Shown: positions 6,852 through 14,247 of the stretch, in pieces
Layout of the letters: every line of letters begins with the position of its first letter
Numbering within the stretch: position 1 is the stretch's first letter
Assembly: GCA_012511135.1 (NCBI GenBank)
Contig: JAAZGQ010000218.1
Coordinates: 1 to 15,430 of the forward strand
DNA length: 15,430 nt
Origin: Bacteroidales bacterium
GTDB taxonomy: Bacteria > Bacteroidota > Bacteroidia > Bacteroidales > UBA1402
Direction of reading: 5' to 3'
The notes under the pieces: generated by a model
The model's input: only the letters and a program-made list of their open reading frames with translations
Told to the model about the DNA's origin: nothing
The model's database searches: none
Program-made: the position numbers and the translations under genes

Positions 6852-7286
6852 TTACACGTTTTGATTTAGAACATCATAATCACGTCTGACGACAAACTTG
6901 GTCGTAACAGGCAACTTTTGGGCTGCCAGACGTAAAGCTTCTTTGGCAACATCAAAAGGTACGCCTTCCACTTCGATTAGAATTCTGCCCGGAGTTACCG
7001 GAGCCACAAATCCTTCGGGAGCACCTTTTCCTTTACCCATACGGACTTCTGCAGGTTTCTTGGTAAAGGGTTTATCCGGGAAAATCCGGATCCATATCTG
7101 ACCCTGACGTTGCATATAACGGGTCACGGCAATACGGGCAGACTCAATCTGCTGGCCGGTGCTCCATTTGTTTTCCAGAGTCTTGATTCCAAAAGATCCA
7201 AAGGCCAATTGGTTACCGCGTTGGGCATTCCCTTTCATGCGGCCTTTTTGCTGTCTTCTGAATTTCGTTCTTTTCGGCTGTAACAT
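6852..7286 (-). CDS. rplP: 50S ribosomal protein L16 (uL16)
   Basis: A 144-aa protein near the A site and peptidyl transferase centre that joins late in 50S assembly. MLQPKRTKFRRQQKGRMKG is the canonical N-terminus. FPDKPFTKKPAEVRMGKGKG (residues 69-88) is the L16 signature that contacts A-site tRNA. It lies 18 nt after rpsC and 5 nt before rpmC, the standard S10-operon position. Length is slightly above the 136 aa of E. coli because of a short C-terminal tail (DYDVLNQNV). Confidence 0.98.
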   Translation of the reverse strand: MLQPKRTKFRRQQKGRMKGNAQRGNQLAFGSFGIKTLENKWSTGQQIESARIAVTRYMQRQGQIWIRIFPDKPFTKKPAEVRMGKGKGAPEGFVAPVTPGRILIEVEGVPFDVAKEALRLAAQKLPVTTKFVVRRDYDVLNQNV

Positions 7287-7304
7287 TGTTTCGCGATTAT
7301 AATA

Positions 7305-8054
7305 TTATCTATTGCTATTTCTCTTTTTGCGGAAACCACCTTTGCGATCGTCCCGGCGTTCACCGCCAAAACCTCTTTCGTTTCTGCCACCGCTTTGGGT
7401 ATTGCTGAACTGAGGGGCCAAATCAACTTTTCCGTAAATTTCGCCTCTGCAAATCCAAACCTTGATGCCTATCAGACCAACCTTGGTCAGGCCTTCGGCT
7501 AAAGCATAATCTATATCGGCCCTGAAAGTATGCAGCGGGGTACGCCCTTCTTTGTACATTTCCGAGCGAGCCATTTCGGCTCCGTTCAAACGTCCTGAAA
7601 CCTGCACTTTAATGCCTTCGGCTCCCATTCGCATGGTGGAGGCAATAGCCATCTTTACGGCACGGCGGTAAGCGATCTTGCCTTCTACCTGCCTGGCAAT
7701 GTTGTTGGCAACAAGAACAGCATCCAGTTCGGGGCGCTTAATTTCGAAGATATTAATCTGAACGTCCTTATCGGTGATCTTTTTCAACTCTTCTTTCAAC
7801 TTGTCCACTTCCTGACCACCTTTACCGATAATAATTCCCGGACGGGCAGTGCAAACGGTAATGGTAACCAGTTTGAGTGTACGTTCAATTACAATGCGGG
7901 AAACGCTTGCTTTGGCCAGACGTACATTCAGATACTTACGGATTTTGCTGTCTTCCAACAAAGAATCTCCATAATTATCACCACCATACCAGTTAGAATC
8001 CCAACCTCTGATGATACCTAAACGGTTACTTACCGGATTTACTTTCTGTCCCAT
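7305..8054 (-). CDS. rpsC: 30S ribosomal protein S3 (uS3)
   Basis: A 249-aa protein of the 30S head that lines the mRNA entry tunnel with S4 and S5 and contributes to mRNA unwinding. MGQKVNPVSNRLGIIRGWDS is the conserved N-terminus. The type II KH domain has its GxxG loop at residues 77-80 (IIIGKGGQEV). The C-terminal domain carries the S3 signature around GRLNGAEMARSE. The last 30 or so residues form an Arg/Gly-rich basic tail (SGGRNERGFGGERRDDRKGG), probably disordered. The first 29 nt are shared with the end of rplV in another frame, so translation is likely coupled. No Shine-Dalgarno is seen. Confidence 0.98.
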   Translation of the reverse strand: MGQKVNPVSNRLGIIRGWDSNWYGGDNYGDSLLEDSKIRKYLNVRLAKASVSRIVIERTLKLVTITVCTARPGIIIGKGGQEVDKLKEELKKITDKDVQINIFEIKRPELDAVLVANNIARQVEGKIAYRRAVKMAIASTMRMGAEGIKVQVSGRLNGAEMARSEMYKEGRTPLHTFRADIDYALAEGLTKVGLIGIKVWICRGEIYGKVDLAPQFSNTQSGGRNERGFGGERRDDRKGGFRKKRNSNR

Positions 8055-8469
8055 CTGACTTTGTATTTTGTTCGTTTTTAATTATTGTATTAATGCTCAG
8101 GCTTACATGATTTGAGCGCTTGCGTATGCGATATCCTCTGCCCTGAGGAGCAGGACGCAGTCTCTTCAACATTGTTGCAGAGTCTACTTTGATTTCGCTT
8201 ATATACAACTCTCCTGCTTCGGCTTTACGTTCATTCTTCTGCTCCCAGTTAGAGATGGCAGAACGAAGCAATGTTTCCAAACGGCCGGCAGCTTCCTTAG
8301 ACGAAAACTTCAGTATGCCCAGGGCCAGGAATACTTCTTTGCCACGAATCATGTCGGCAACCAGACGCATTTTGCGAGGCGATGTGGGGACACCGTTCAA
8401 TTTGGCAAAATACATCGTCTTCAAGGCTTCTTTCCTTGCGTCTGCTGCTATTCTTTTTCTTGCACCCAT
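8026..8469 (-). CDS. rplV: 50S ribosomal protein L22 (uL22), with C-terminal extension overlapping rpsC
   Basis: A 147-aa protein whose long beta-hairpin lines the nascent-peptide exit tunnel. The globular part (PTSPRKMRLVADMIRGK, residues 28-44) and the hairpin region with the signature RLRPAPQGRGYRIRKRSNHV (103-122) are clear. E. coli L22 is 110 aa, and from memory Bacteroides L22 is about 136 aa. Here the C-terminus continues with a polar tail (NEQNTKSDGTESKSGK), and the last nine residues are read from the first 29 nt of rpsC. It starts 13 nt after rpsS, with no Shine-Dalgarno. Confidence 0.97.
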   Translation of the reverse strand: MGARKRIAADARKEALKTMYFAKLNGVPTSPRKMRLVADMIRGKEVFLALGILKFSSKEAAGRLETLLRSAISNWEQKNERKAEAGELYISEIKVDSATMLKRLRPAPQGRGYRIRKRSNHVSLSINTIIKNEQNTKSDGTESKSGK

Positions 8470-8482
8470 TGTTTATCTGTTT

Positions 8483-8752
8483 TTATTTTTTTCTATTTCC
8501 ACTGTGGCCTCTGAAAGTACGAGTCGGAGAAAACTCTCCCAACTTGTGTCCGACCATGTTCTCGGTGACATACACCGGAATGAACTTATTTCCATTGTGA
8601 ACCGCGATGGTATGTCCCACAAAATCCGGAGAAATCATGGAGGCTCTTGCCCAGGTCTTGACGACTGATTTTTTGCCGGATTCATTCATGGCTAAAACTT
8701 TGCTTTCAAGTTTTACATTGATGTACGGTCCTTTTTTTAATGAACGACTCAT
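8483..8752 (-). CDS. rpsS: 30S ribosomal protein S19 (uS19)
   Basis: An 89-aa protein of the 30S head that pairs with S13 and takes part in bridges to the large subunit. MSRSLKKGPYINVKLESKV is the conserved N-terminus, and VYVTENMVGHKLGEFSPTRT with FRGHS is the S19 signature near the C-terminus. It lies 21 nt after rplB and 13 nt before rplV. Length is normal. Only a weak AGG-type upstream motif is present. Confidence 0.98.
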   Translation of the reverse strand: MSRSLKKGPYINVKLESKVLAMNESGKKSVVKTWARASMISPDFVGHTIAVHNGNKFIPVYVTENMVGHKLGEFSPTRTFRGHSGNRKK

Positions 8753-8773
8753 AATATTACCTGCTTTATCCTA

Positions 8774-9598
8774 TTATTTTTTCCTTCTTTCTACAATGTA
8801 CTTGCTTGAATGTTTCTTAGGAGATCTTGTTCTAAGACCCTTAGCCAACAAGCCTTTGCGTGATCTTGGATGCCCTCCGGAAGCGCGGCCTTCGCCACCA
8901 CCCATGGGGTGATCAACCGGGTTCATAACCACGCCACGTACTCTGGGACGGCGACCCAGCCATCTCGAGCGGCCGGCTTTACCGGAACGTTCCAGGGCGT
9001 GATCTGAATTACCGACACTGCCAATAGTGGCTTTACAAGTAGATAAAATTCTACGGGTTTCTCCCGAAGGCATACGTATGATAACGTACTCTTCTTCTTT
9101 GGAAACCAATTGCGCAAAAGTACCTGCAGAACGAACCATCTTGGCACCTTGTCCAGGACGGAGTTCTATGTTATGAATAACTGTTCCCACCGGGATATTT
9201 TTCAGCGGTAAGGCATTACCTATTTCCGGAGCAGCACTTTCTCCCGACATGAGTTTCATCCCTACTTCGAGTCCGTTCGGAGCTACAATATAGGTTTTTT
9301 CGCCGTCTGCATAACTCAACAAAGCTATGCGTGCCGAGCGGTTTGGATCGTACTCAATGGTTTTTACTGTTGCAGGAATACCATCTTTACTTCTCTTGAA
9401 ATCAACAAAACGGAATCTTTTTTTGTGACCTCCGCCCAGATAGCGCATGGTCATTTTTCCAGAATTATTGCGTCCGCCTGATTTCTTCAGACCGAACACT
9501 AGAGATTTTTCCGGTGCACTAGCAGTTATGGTATCGAAAGCACCGATAGTCTTATGTCTTTGCCCGGGTGTTATGGGCTTTAATTTACGTACTGCCAT
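8774..9598 (-). CDS. rplB: 50S ribosomal protein L2 (uL2)
   Basis: A 274-aa protein among the most conserved in the ribosome, needed for subunit association and peptidyl transferase activity. The N-terminal OB-like domain and central SH3-like domain (KNIPVGTVIHNIELRPGQGA, from residue 133) are followed by the C-terminal signature VMNPVDHPMGGGEGRASGGH (224-243). H230 corresponds to the functionally important H229 of E. coli L2; the second histidine of E. coli HPH is Met here, which as far as I recall is normal in Bacteroidota. It starts 6 nt after rplW. No Shine-Dalgarno is visible. Confidence 0.99.
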   Translation of the reverse strand: MAVRKLKPITPGQRHKTIGAFDTITASAPEKSLVFGLKKSGGRNNSGKMTMRYLGGGHKKRFRFVDFKRSKDGIPATVKTIEYDPNRSARIALLSYADGEKTYIVAPNGLEVGMKLMSGESAAPEIGNALPLKNIPVGTVIHNIELRPGQGAKMVRSAGTFAQLVSKEEEYVIIRMPSGETRRILSTCKATIGSVGNSDHALERSGKAGRSRWLGRRPRVRGVVMNPVDHPMGGGEGRASGGHPRSRKGLLAKGLRTRSPKKHSSKYIVERRKK

Positions 9599-9604
9599 CT
9601 TATT

Positions 9605-9895
9605 TTATAAATTGCTGTAAAAATCAATCACATCACCTTCTTTCAAGGTAACTATGGCTTTTTTGTAGGCTGCCGTTTTACCTTTAATGACTCCACCCCT
9701 GGTATAGCGGCTGGTGTTCTTGCCTCTGAAATTGCTTGTGTTAACACTGAGCACAGTGACATCGTACATCTTTTCGACGGCCTTGGCTATCTCAATTTTA
9801 TTCGCTTCCGGGAGTACACGGAATCCGTAACGATTCAGTTTTTCTGTAATCGTTGTCATCTTTTCGGTAACGATAGGTTTAATTATAATTCCCAT
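9605..9895 (-). CDS. rplW: 50S ribosomal protein L23 (uL23)
   Basis: A 96-aa protein at the tunnel exit that is the docking site for trigger factor and SRP. The N-terminus IIIKPIVTEKMTTITEKLNR holds the conserved P(I/V)xTEK motif, and NKIEIAKAVEKMYDVTVLSV is the L23 signature. The basic loop (RGKNTSRYTRGG) binds rRNA. The start at 9895 is supported by AAGGAG 7 nt upstream, which overlaps the rplD stop. It lies 11 nt after rplD and 6 nt before rplB. Confidence 0.98.
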   Translation of the reverse strand: MGIIIKPIVTEKMTTITEKLNRYGFRVLPEANKIEIAKAVEKMYDVTVLSVNTSNFRGKNTSRYTRGGVIKGKTAAYKKAIVTLKEGDVIDFYSNL

Positions 9896-9902
9896 TGTTT
9901 TT

Positions 9903-9908
9903 CTCCTT
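9903..9908 (-). promoter_or_regulatory. Shine-Dalgarno for rplW
   Basis: AAGGAG lies 7 nt before the rplW ATG and is partly formed by the rplD stop codon (TAAGGAG). This is the same stop-plus-SD arrangement as at the rpsE-rpmD junction. Confidence 0.8.
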
Positions 9909-10536
9909 ATGCGTTAAATGTTTGTTCAATTCCGGCCACCGAAGCTTCCATCAGCACCAGCGTTTTTGCGTCAAGTATCTTATAAGTATCTAATTCAGAA
10001 AACATTACAACATGTACTTTCGGCAAATTACGAGCCGACAAATATACGTTTTTATTTGTTTCTGACAATACAAAAACTACCTTTTTTTCTGGAAGTTGCA
10101 AATTTTGCATTAGAGCCAGGAAATCCCTGGTCCTGGCTTTTTCAAACTGAAAATCCTCAACTACCACAATGGCGTTGTCGCGCATCTTGTATGTCAGAGC
10201 AGATTTACGAGCCAGAGATTTTACTTTCTTATTCAATTTGAAGCTGTAATCACGTGGTTTAGGGCCAAATATTCTGCCACCACCAACCATTATCGGTGAT
10301 TTGATATCTCCGTGACGGGCACCGCCGCCACCTTTCTGACGACCGAGTTTTTTGGTAGACCCTGTGATCTCACTACGTTCCTTAGCCTTGTGTGTACCTT
10401 GTCTTTTGTTGGCCAGATGTTGCTTGACCGCCAGGTACAAAACATGATCATTGGGTTCAACAGCAAAAATGGAATCGCTCAACGCAACCTTTCTTCCGGT
10501 GTCTTCACCTTTTATATTAAATACACTCAGTTCCAT
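9907..10536 (-). CDS. rplD: 50S ribosomal protein L4 (uL4)
   Basis: A 209-aa protein with a globular surface domain and a long internal loop reaching the exit tunnel. The loop is clear at about residues 43-96 (KRQGTHKAKERSEITGSTKK, RQKGGGGARHGD, GGGRIFGPKPRDY). The ATG at 10536 (MELSVFNIKGEDTGRK) is preferred to the GTG one codon upstream on family similarity. The ATG overlaps the rplC stop by one base (TGATG), implying coupled translation. In E. coli L4 is the autogenous regulator of the S10 operon; whether it acts so here is unknown. It precedes rplW by 11 nt. Confidence 0.98.
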   Translation of the reverse strand: MELSVFNIKGEDTGRKVALSDSIFAVEPNDHVLYLAVKQHLANKRQGTHKAKERSEITGSTKKLGRQKGGGGARHGDIKSPIMVGGGRIFGPKPRDYSFKLNKKVKSLARKSALTYKMRDNAIVVVEDFQFEKARTRDFLALMQNLQLPEKKVVFVLSETNKNVYLSARNLPKVHVVMFSELDTYKILDAKTLVLMEASVAGIEQTFNA

Positions 10537-11153
10537 CACTTATAGATTATTACAATTGAACCTTTAGCTCCCGGAACAGAACCTTTAACTAAAACAAGAT
10601 TGTGTTCGGGAATAATTTTGATAACCTGTAGGTTTTCTATGGTCACCCTATCTCCACCGGTACGTCCGGCCATGCGCATTCCCTTGAAAACCCGGGAAGG
10701 CCAGGAGGATGCTCCCAAAGAGCCCGGGGCACGCAAACGATTGTGCTGGCCGTGGGTAGCTCCACCTACTCCGGAAAATCCATGACGTTTAACAACGCCC
10801 TGAAATCCTTTACCTTTGGAGGTGCCGACAACGTCTACAAATTCGTCGGCTTCAAACATTTCCGAGGTGATTACATCACCGTACTTGATTTCGTCACCGA
10901 AATCCTGAAACTCCACCAGATGTCTTTGAGGTGCTACTCCCGCTTTCGCAAAATGGCCTTTTTCTGCTTTGTTGGTATGTTTTTCGGTTTTTTCCTGAAA
11001 ACCCAACTGTACAGCTTGATAACCATCTGTTTCTACGGTTTTAACCTGAGTAACAACACAAGGACCGGCTTCTATCACAGTGCATGGGATATTTTTCCCA
11101 TCGGCACTGAAAACGGATGTCATTCCGATTTTTTTTCCTAATAATCCTGGCAT
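10536..11153 (-). CDS. rplC: 50S ribosomal protein L3 (uL3)
   Basis: A 205-aa protein that starts 50S assembly and sends an extension to the peptidyl transferase centre. MPGLLGKKIGMTSVF is the usual N-terminus, and the extension carries RHGFSGVGGATHGQHNRLRA, then GSLGASSWPSRVFKG (144-158). The glutamine methylated in E. coli L3 (IGQNQTP context) is not present here (LGASSWP), so PrmB-type methylation at that site is not expected. It lies 44 nt after rpsJ and overlaps rplD by one base. No Shine-Dalgarno is seen; GAGA is the nearest purine run. Confidence 0.98.
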   Translation of the reverse strand: MPGLLGKKIGMTSVFSADGKNIPCTVIEAGPCVVTQVKTVETDGYQAVQLGFQEKTEKHTNKAEKGHFAKAGVAPQRHLVEFQDFGDEIKYGDVITSEMFEADEFVDVVGTSKGKGFQGVVKRHGFSGVGGATHGQHNRLRAPGSLGASSWPSRVFKGMRMAGRTGGDRVTIENLQVIKIIPEHNLVLVKGSVPGAKGSIVIIYK

Positions 11154-11197
11154 TTCTCTAAATTATATAATTGTATAAACTTCACTCTTAGGCTTTA

Positions 11198-11503
11198 TCA
11201 GACTTTGATTTCTACCTCTACTCCGCTGGGCAATTCAAGTTTCATCAAAGAATCCACTGTTTTTGAACTGGAATTGTAGATGTCTATCAATCTCTTGTAA
11301 GAACACAATTCGAATTGTTCGCGTGATTTTTTATTCACGAAGGTGGAGCGGTTCACGGTGAATATCCTTTTGTGTGTGGGCAAGGGAATAGGTCCGCTCA
11401 CCACAGCTCCGGTTGCCTTAACGGCCTTTACAATCTTTTCGGCGGATTTGTCCACCAGGTTGTGATCGTAGGATTTGAGTTTAATTCTGATTTTCTGGCT
11501 CAT
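11198..11503 (-). CDS. rpsJ: 30S ribosomal protein S10 (uS10 / NusE)
   Basis: A 101-aa protein of the 30S head that also acts, as NusE, in transcription antitermination and in coupling RNA polymerase to the ribosome through NusG. MSQKIRIKLKSYDHNLVDKS is the conserved N-terminus, and GPIPLPTHKRIFTVNRSTFV is the S10 signature in the long loop. It follows fusA after a 60-nt gap with a hairpin and precedes rplC by 44 nt. In E. coli this gene opens its own operon; here no separate promoter with the Bacteroidota consensus is visible. Confidence 0.98.
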   Translation of the reverse strand: MSQKIRIKLKSYDHNLVDKSAEKIVKAVKATGAVVSGPIPLPTHKRIFTVNRSTFVNKKSREQFELCSYKRLIDIYNSSSKTVDSLMKLELPSGVEVEIKV

Positions 11504-11527
11504 AAATGTTTTATTTTTTATTTATTG

Positions 11528-11562
11528 CAGCGATCCGTAGAGCTATTTTCACTGATCTGCTG
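11528..11562 (-). promoter_or_regulatory. Hairpin in the fusA-rpsJ gap
   Basis: On the transcript the arms are CAGC-A-GATC and GATC-GCTG, giving eight base pairs with one bulged A around an 18-nt loop. It starts two bases after the fusA stop and sits 24 nt before the rpsJ ATG. A-rich rather than U-rich sequence follows, so it is not an intrinsic terminator. This is where the E. coli str/S10 boundary would be. A processing site or an S10-part control element is possible. Found by eye; the large loop makes it moderately weak. Confidence 0.4.
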
Positions 11563-11563
11563 T

Positions 11564-13684
11564 TTATTTAATTAAATCTTCCCGGCCTGAACGTTCCTTG
11601 AGTACGGCTTTGGCCATATTGGAACTCATGGCTGAGTAATGTAAAAATTCCATACTGCTGGTTGCCCGTCCCGAAGTAATAGTTCGCAGGGCTGTTACAT
11701 AACCAAACGTTTCAGCCAGGGGCACCTGGGCTTTGATGATTCTGGCTCCGGAACGGTTGGACTCCATTCCTCCCACCTGACCACGGCGTCTGTTGAGGTC
11801 ACCGATTACATCACCCATATTTTCTTCGGGAGTTACTACTTCCAGTTTCATTATGGGCTCCAGTAAAACCGGGGCAGCTTTGACACAGGCGTTTTTGAAA
11901 GCCTGTATGGCACAAATTTCAAACGAGAGTGCATCAGAGTCTACCGCGTGGAAAGAACCATCCAGCACAGTGACTTTGAGATTATCCACCGGATAGCCGG
12001 CCAAAACTCCATTACGCATGGCGGTTTGGAAGCCTTTCTGAATGGAAGGAATGTATTCGGTAGGGATATTGCCTCCCTTAACTTCGCTCGAGAATTGCAG
12101 ATCTCCATCAAAATCGGGGTCTTTGGGCCCGACTTTAACAATGATGTCGGCAAATTTACCACGGCCTCCGCTTTGTTTCTTGTAGACTTCACGCAGCTGA
12201 ACTTCCTGGGTAATGGCTTCCTTGTAAGAAACCTGAGGACGTCCCTGGTTACATTCCACCTTGAACTCCCGACGCAAACGGTCTACAATAATTTCCAGGT
12301 GCAACTCACCCATGCCGCTGATAATTGTTTGACCCGACTGTTCATCGGTGCGAACGGTAAAAGTAGGATCTTCTTCGGCTAATTTTGCCAAGCCGGCATC
12401 CAGCTTATCCAAATCCTTTTGAGTCTTGGGCTCAACAGCTACACCAATTACAGGATCGGGGAAATCCATCGATTCAAGTATGATTGGTTTGTTCTCTGCA
12501 CAGAGGGTGTCACCGGTACGAATATCCTTAACACCTACTATAGCTCCAATATCACCGGCTCCGATAGCATCTACCGGATTCTGTTTGTTGGAATGCATCT
12601 GGAACAACCTGGATACACGTTCTTTACGATTACTGCGGGTATTGAGCACATAACTACCCGATTTGAGTATGCCCGAATACACCCGGATAAAACACAGACG
12701 GCCCACATAAGGATCAGTGGCTATCTTGAATGCCAAAGCGGTAAGTGGCTCCTGGTCGTCAGGATGCCTTAACAGAACTTTTTCGGCATCATTGGGATCC
12801 CTGCCTTCGATGGCTTCAGTATCCATAGGGCTGGGCAGATAAGCACATACGGCATCCAACAGAGTTTGCACTCCTTTGTTTTTGAAAGAAGTGCCACAAA
12901 GCACCGGCTGCAAGGCCTGCATAAGGCTGGCTTTACGTAAAGCCTGATGAATTTCTTCTTCGCTGATGGTAGATGGGTCGTCAAAATATTTTTGCATCAA
13001 CTGATCGTCGTATTCGGCCACTTGTTCCAGCATTTTGTCTCTCCATTCTTCGGCTTCAGCTCTAAGACCGGCGGGGATTTCTTCTATAGAGTATTCGGCT
13101 CCCAGGGATTCGTCATGCCATATCAAGGCTTTCATTTGAATCAGATCAATGGCTCCTTTAAATGTTTCTTCGGCTCCAACAGGGATCTGAATAACACAAG
13201 GATTTGCCTTGAGCACGGAATGTAATTGAGATACCACCGAAAAGAAATCGGCTCCCGAACGGTCCATCTTGTTGATGTAAGCCACGCGGGGCACATTGTA
13301 CTTATCGGCTTGTCTCCAGACTGTCTCTGATTGAGGCTCTACACCTCCGACTGCACAAAAAACAGCCACGGCTCCGTCCAGCACTCTCAGAGAACGTTCT
13401 ACTTCTACTGTGAAGTCCACGTGTCCCGGAGTGTCAATCAGGTTGATCTTATATTTGTTGTTATTGTAATTCCAAAAAGTAGTGGTGGCAGCAGAACTAA
13501 TGGTAATACCCCGCTCCTGCTCCTGTTCCATCCAGTCCATAGTAGCAGCACCATCATGCACCTCTCCTATTTTATGGGTAAGTCCGGTGTAGAAAAGGAT
13601 ACGCTCCGAGGTGGTCGTCTTTCCCGCATCGATATGGGCCATTATACCAATATTTCTGGTGTATTGAAAGTCTGCTTTAGCCAT
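11564..13684 (-). CDS. fusA: Elongation factor G
   Basis: A 706-aa GTPase that drives translocation and, with RRF, ribosome recycling. The G domain is intact: P-loop AHIDAGKTTT (residues 16-25), switch I EQERGIT (55-61), switch II DTPGH (84-88) and NKMD (138-141). Domain II follows from about residue 300. Domains III-V include EPKTQKDLDKLD, SGMGELHLEIIVDRL, and the domain V stretch PEENMGDVIGDLNRRRGQVG. The length matches canonical EF-G (704 aa in E. coli), and its operon position marks it as the primary copy rather than an EF-G2 paralogue. It lies 11 nt after rpsG. No tuf gene follows. Confidence 0.99.
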   Translation of the reverse strand: MAKADFQYTRNIGIMAHIDAGKTTTSERILFYTGLTHKIGEVHDGAATMDWMEQEQERGITISSAATTTFWNYNNNKYKINLIDTPGHVDFTVEVERSLRVLDGAVAVFCAVGGVEPQSETVWRQADKYNVPRVAYINKMDRSGADFFSVVSQLHSVLKANPCVIQIPVGAEETFKGAIDLIQMKALIWHDESLGAEYSIEEIPAGLRAEAEEWRDKMLEQVAEYDDQLMQKYFDDPSTISEEEIHQALRKASLMQALQPVLCGTSFKNKGVQTLLDAVCAYLPSPMDTEAIEGRDPNDAEKVLLRHPDDQEPLTALAFKIATDPYVGRLCFIRVYSGILKSGSYVLNTRSNRKERVSRLFQMHSNKQNPVDAIGAGDIGAIVGVKDIRTGDTLCAENKPIILESMDFPDPVIGVAVEPKTQKDLDKLDAGLAKLAEEDPTFTVRTDEQSGQTIISGMGELHLEIIVDRLRREFKVECNQGRPQVSYKEAITQEVQLREVYKKQSGGRGKFADIIVKVGPKDPDFDGDLQFSSEVKGGNIPTEYIPSIQKGFQTAMRNGVLAGYPVDNLKVTVLDGSFHAVDSDALSFEICAIQAFKNACVKAAPVLLEPIMKLEVVTPEENMGDVIGDLNRRRGQVGGMESNRSGARIIKAQVPLAETFGYVTALRTITSGRATSSMEFLHYSAMSSNMAKAVLKERSGREDLIK

Positions 13685-13695
13685 CGTATGATCTA

Positions 13696-14172
13696 TTAAA
13701 AACGGAAGTGAGCAAAAGCACGGTTGGCTTCGGCCATTCTGTGCATGTCTTCCTTACGTTTGAATGCACCGCCCTGGTTGTTGAATGCGTCAACAATTTC
13801 CGCAGCCAGTTTGTCAGACATGGATTTACCTCCACGTTTGCGGGCATATAAAATAACATTTTTCATTGAAATGGATTCCTTGCGATCCGGGCGGATCTCC
13901 GTAGGAACCTGGAAAGTAGCACCTCCCACGCGGCGGGATTTAACTTCGACCTGAGGAGTAATGTTGTCGAGAGCAGACTTCCAGATTTCGAGTGCAGATT
14001 TTTCTTCGTTAGGCAACTTGGCCTTAACGGTTTTCAAAGCGGAATAGAAAATTTCGTAAGAAACATTCTTTTTCCCGTCATACATCAAGTGATTGACGAA
14101 TTTTGTCACCTTGGTGTCATTAAAAACAGGATCCGGAAGGATAACCCGTTTTTTCGGTTTGCTTTTTCTCAT
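13696..14172 (-). CDS. rpsG: 30S ribosomal protein S7 (uS7)
   Basis: A 158-aa primary rRNA-binding protein that nucleates assembly of the 30S head and lines the E site. MRKSKPKKRVILPDPVFNDT is the typical N-terminus for this phylum, and GGATFQVPTEIRPDRKESIS is the hairpin that reaches the E site. The C-terminus (AEANRAFAHFRF) is as expected. In E. coli S7 represses its own operon by binding the S12-S7 intercistronic mRNA; here the gene follows an unusually long 146-nt gap with three hairpins. It precedes fusA by 11 nt. No clear Shine-Dalgarno is present. Confidence 0.98.
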   Translation of the reverse strand: MRKSKPKKRVILPDPVFNDTKVTKFVNHLMYDGKKNVSYEIFYSALKTVKAKLPNEEKSALEIWKSALDNITPQVEVKSRRVGGATFQVPTEIRPDRKESISMKNVILYARKRGGKSMSDKLAAEIVDAFNNQGGAFKRKEDMHRMAEANRAFAHFRF

Positions 14173-14217
14173 TTTCTCAAATAATTGACCGTTTTATTGT
14201 TTTGGTTGTTTGTCTTC

Positions 14218-14237
14218 AATACTCCCACCGGAGTATT
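14218..14237 (-). promoter_or_regulatory. Perfect 8-bp hairpin upstream of rpsG (hairpin 3 of 3)
   Basis: On the transcript AATACTCC and GGAGTATT form a perfect 8-bp stem around the tetraloop GGTG, about 45 nt before the rpsG ATG. It is the strongest of three hairpins in the rpsL-rpsG gap. No U-run follows, so it is not an intrinsic terminator. A role as an S7-responsive control site is inferred from the E. coli str operon, not shown here. Confidence 0.65.
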
Positions 14238-14247
14238 TACTCAACCC

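Noticed and set aside
10039..10068. TATATTTG plus ATTG at 19 nt inside rplD, resembling a Bacteroidota promoter
   Set aside because: It is inside a conserved coding region, the -33 match is partial, and no gene start follows within a sensible distance; likely chance.
10537..10539. GTG one codon upstream as the rplD start
   Set aside because: The adjacent ATG gives the conserved L4 N-terminus and a one-base overlap with the rplC stop.
11154..11197. A/T-rich imperfect palindrome in the 44-nt rpsJ-rplC gap
   Set aside because: It consists of short TATA repeats of low complexity; no stem stronger than expected by chance and no promoter consensus.
12151..12158. TAAATTTG -7-like motif inside fusA
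   Set aside because: No TTTG-type -33 element occurs at the required distance.
11948..12382. 144-aa plus-strand open frame inside fusA
   Set aside because: Antisense shadow of a fully intact EF-G gene, as are the other plus-strand frames within fusA.
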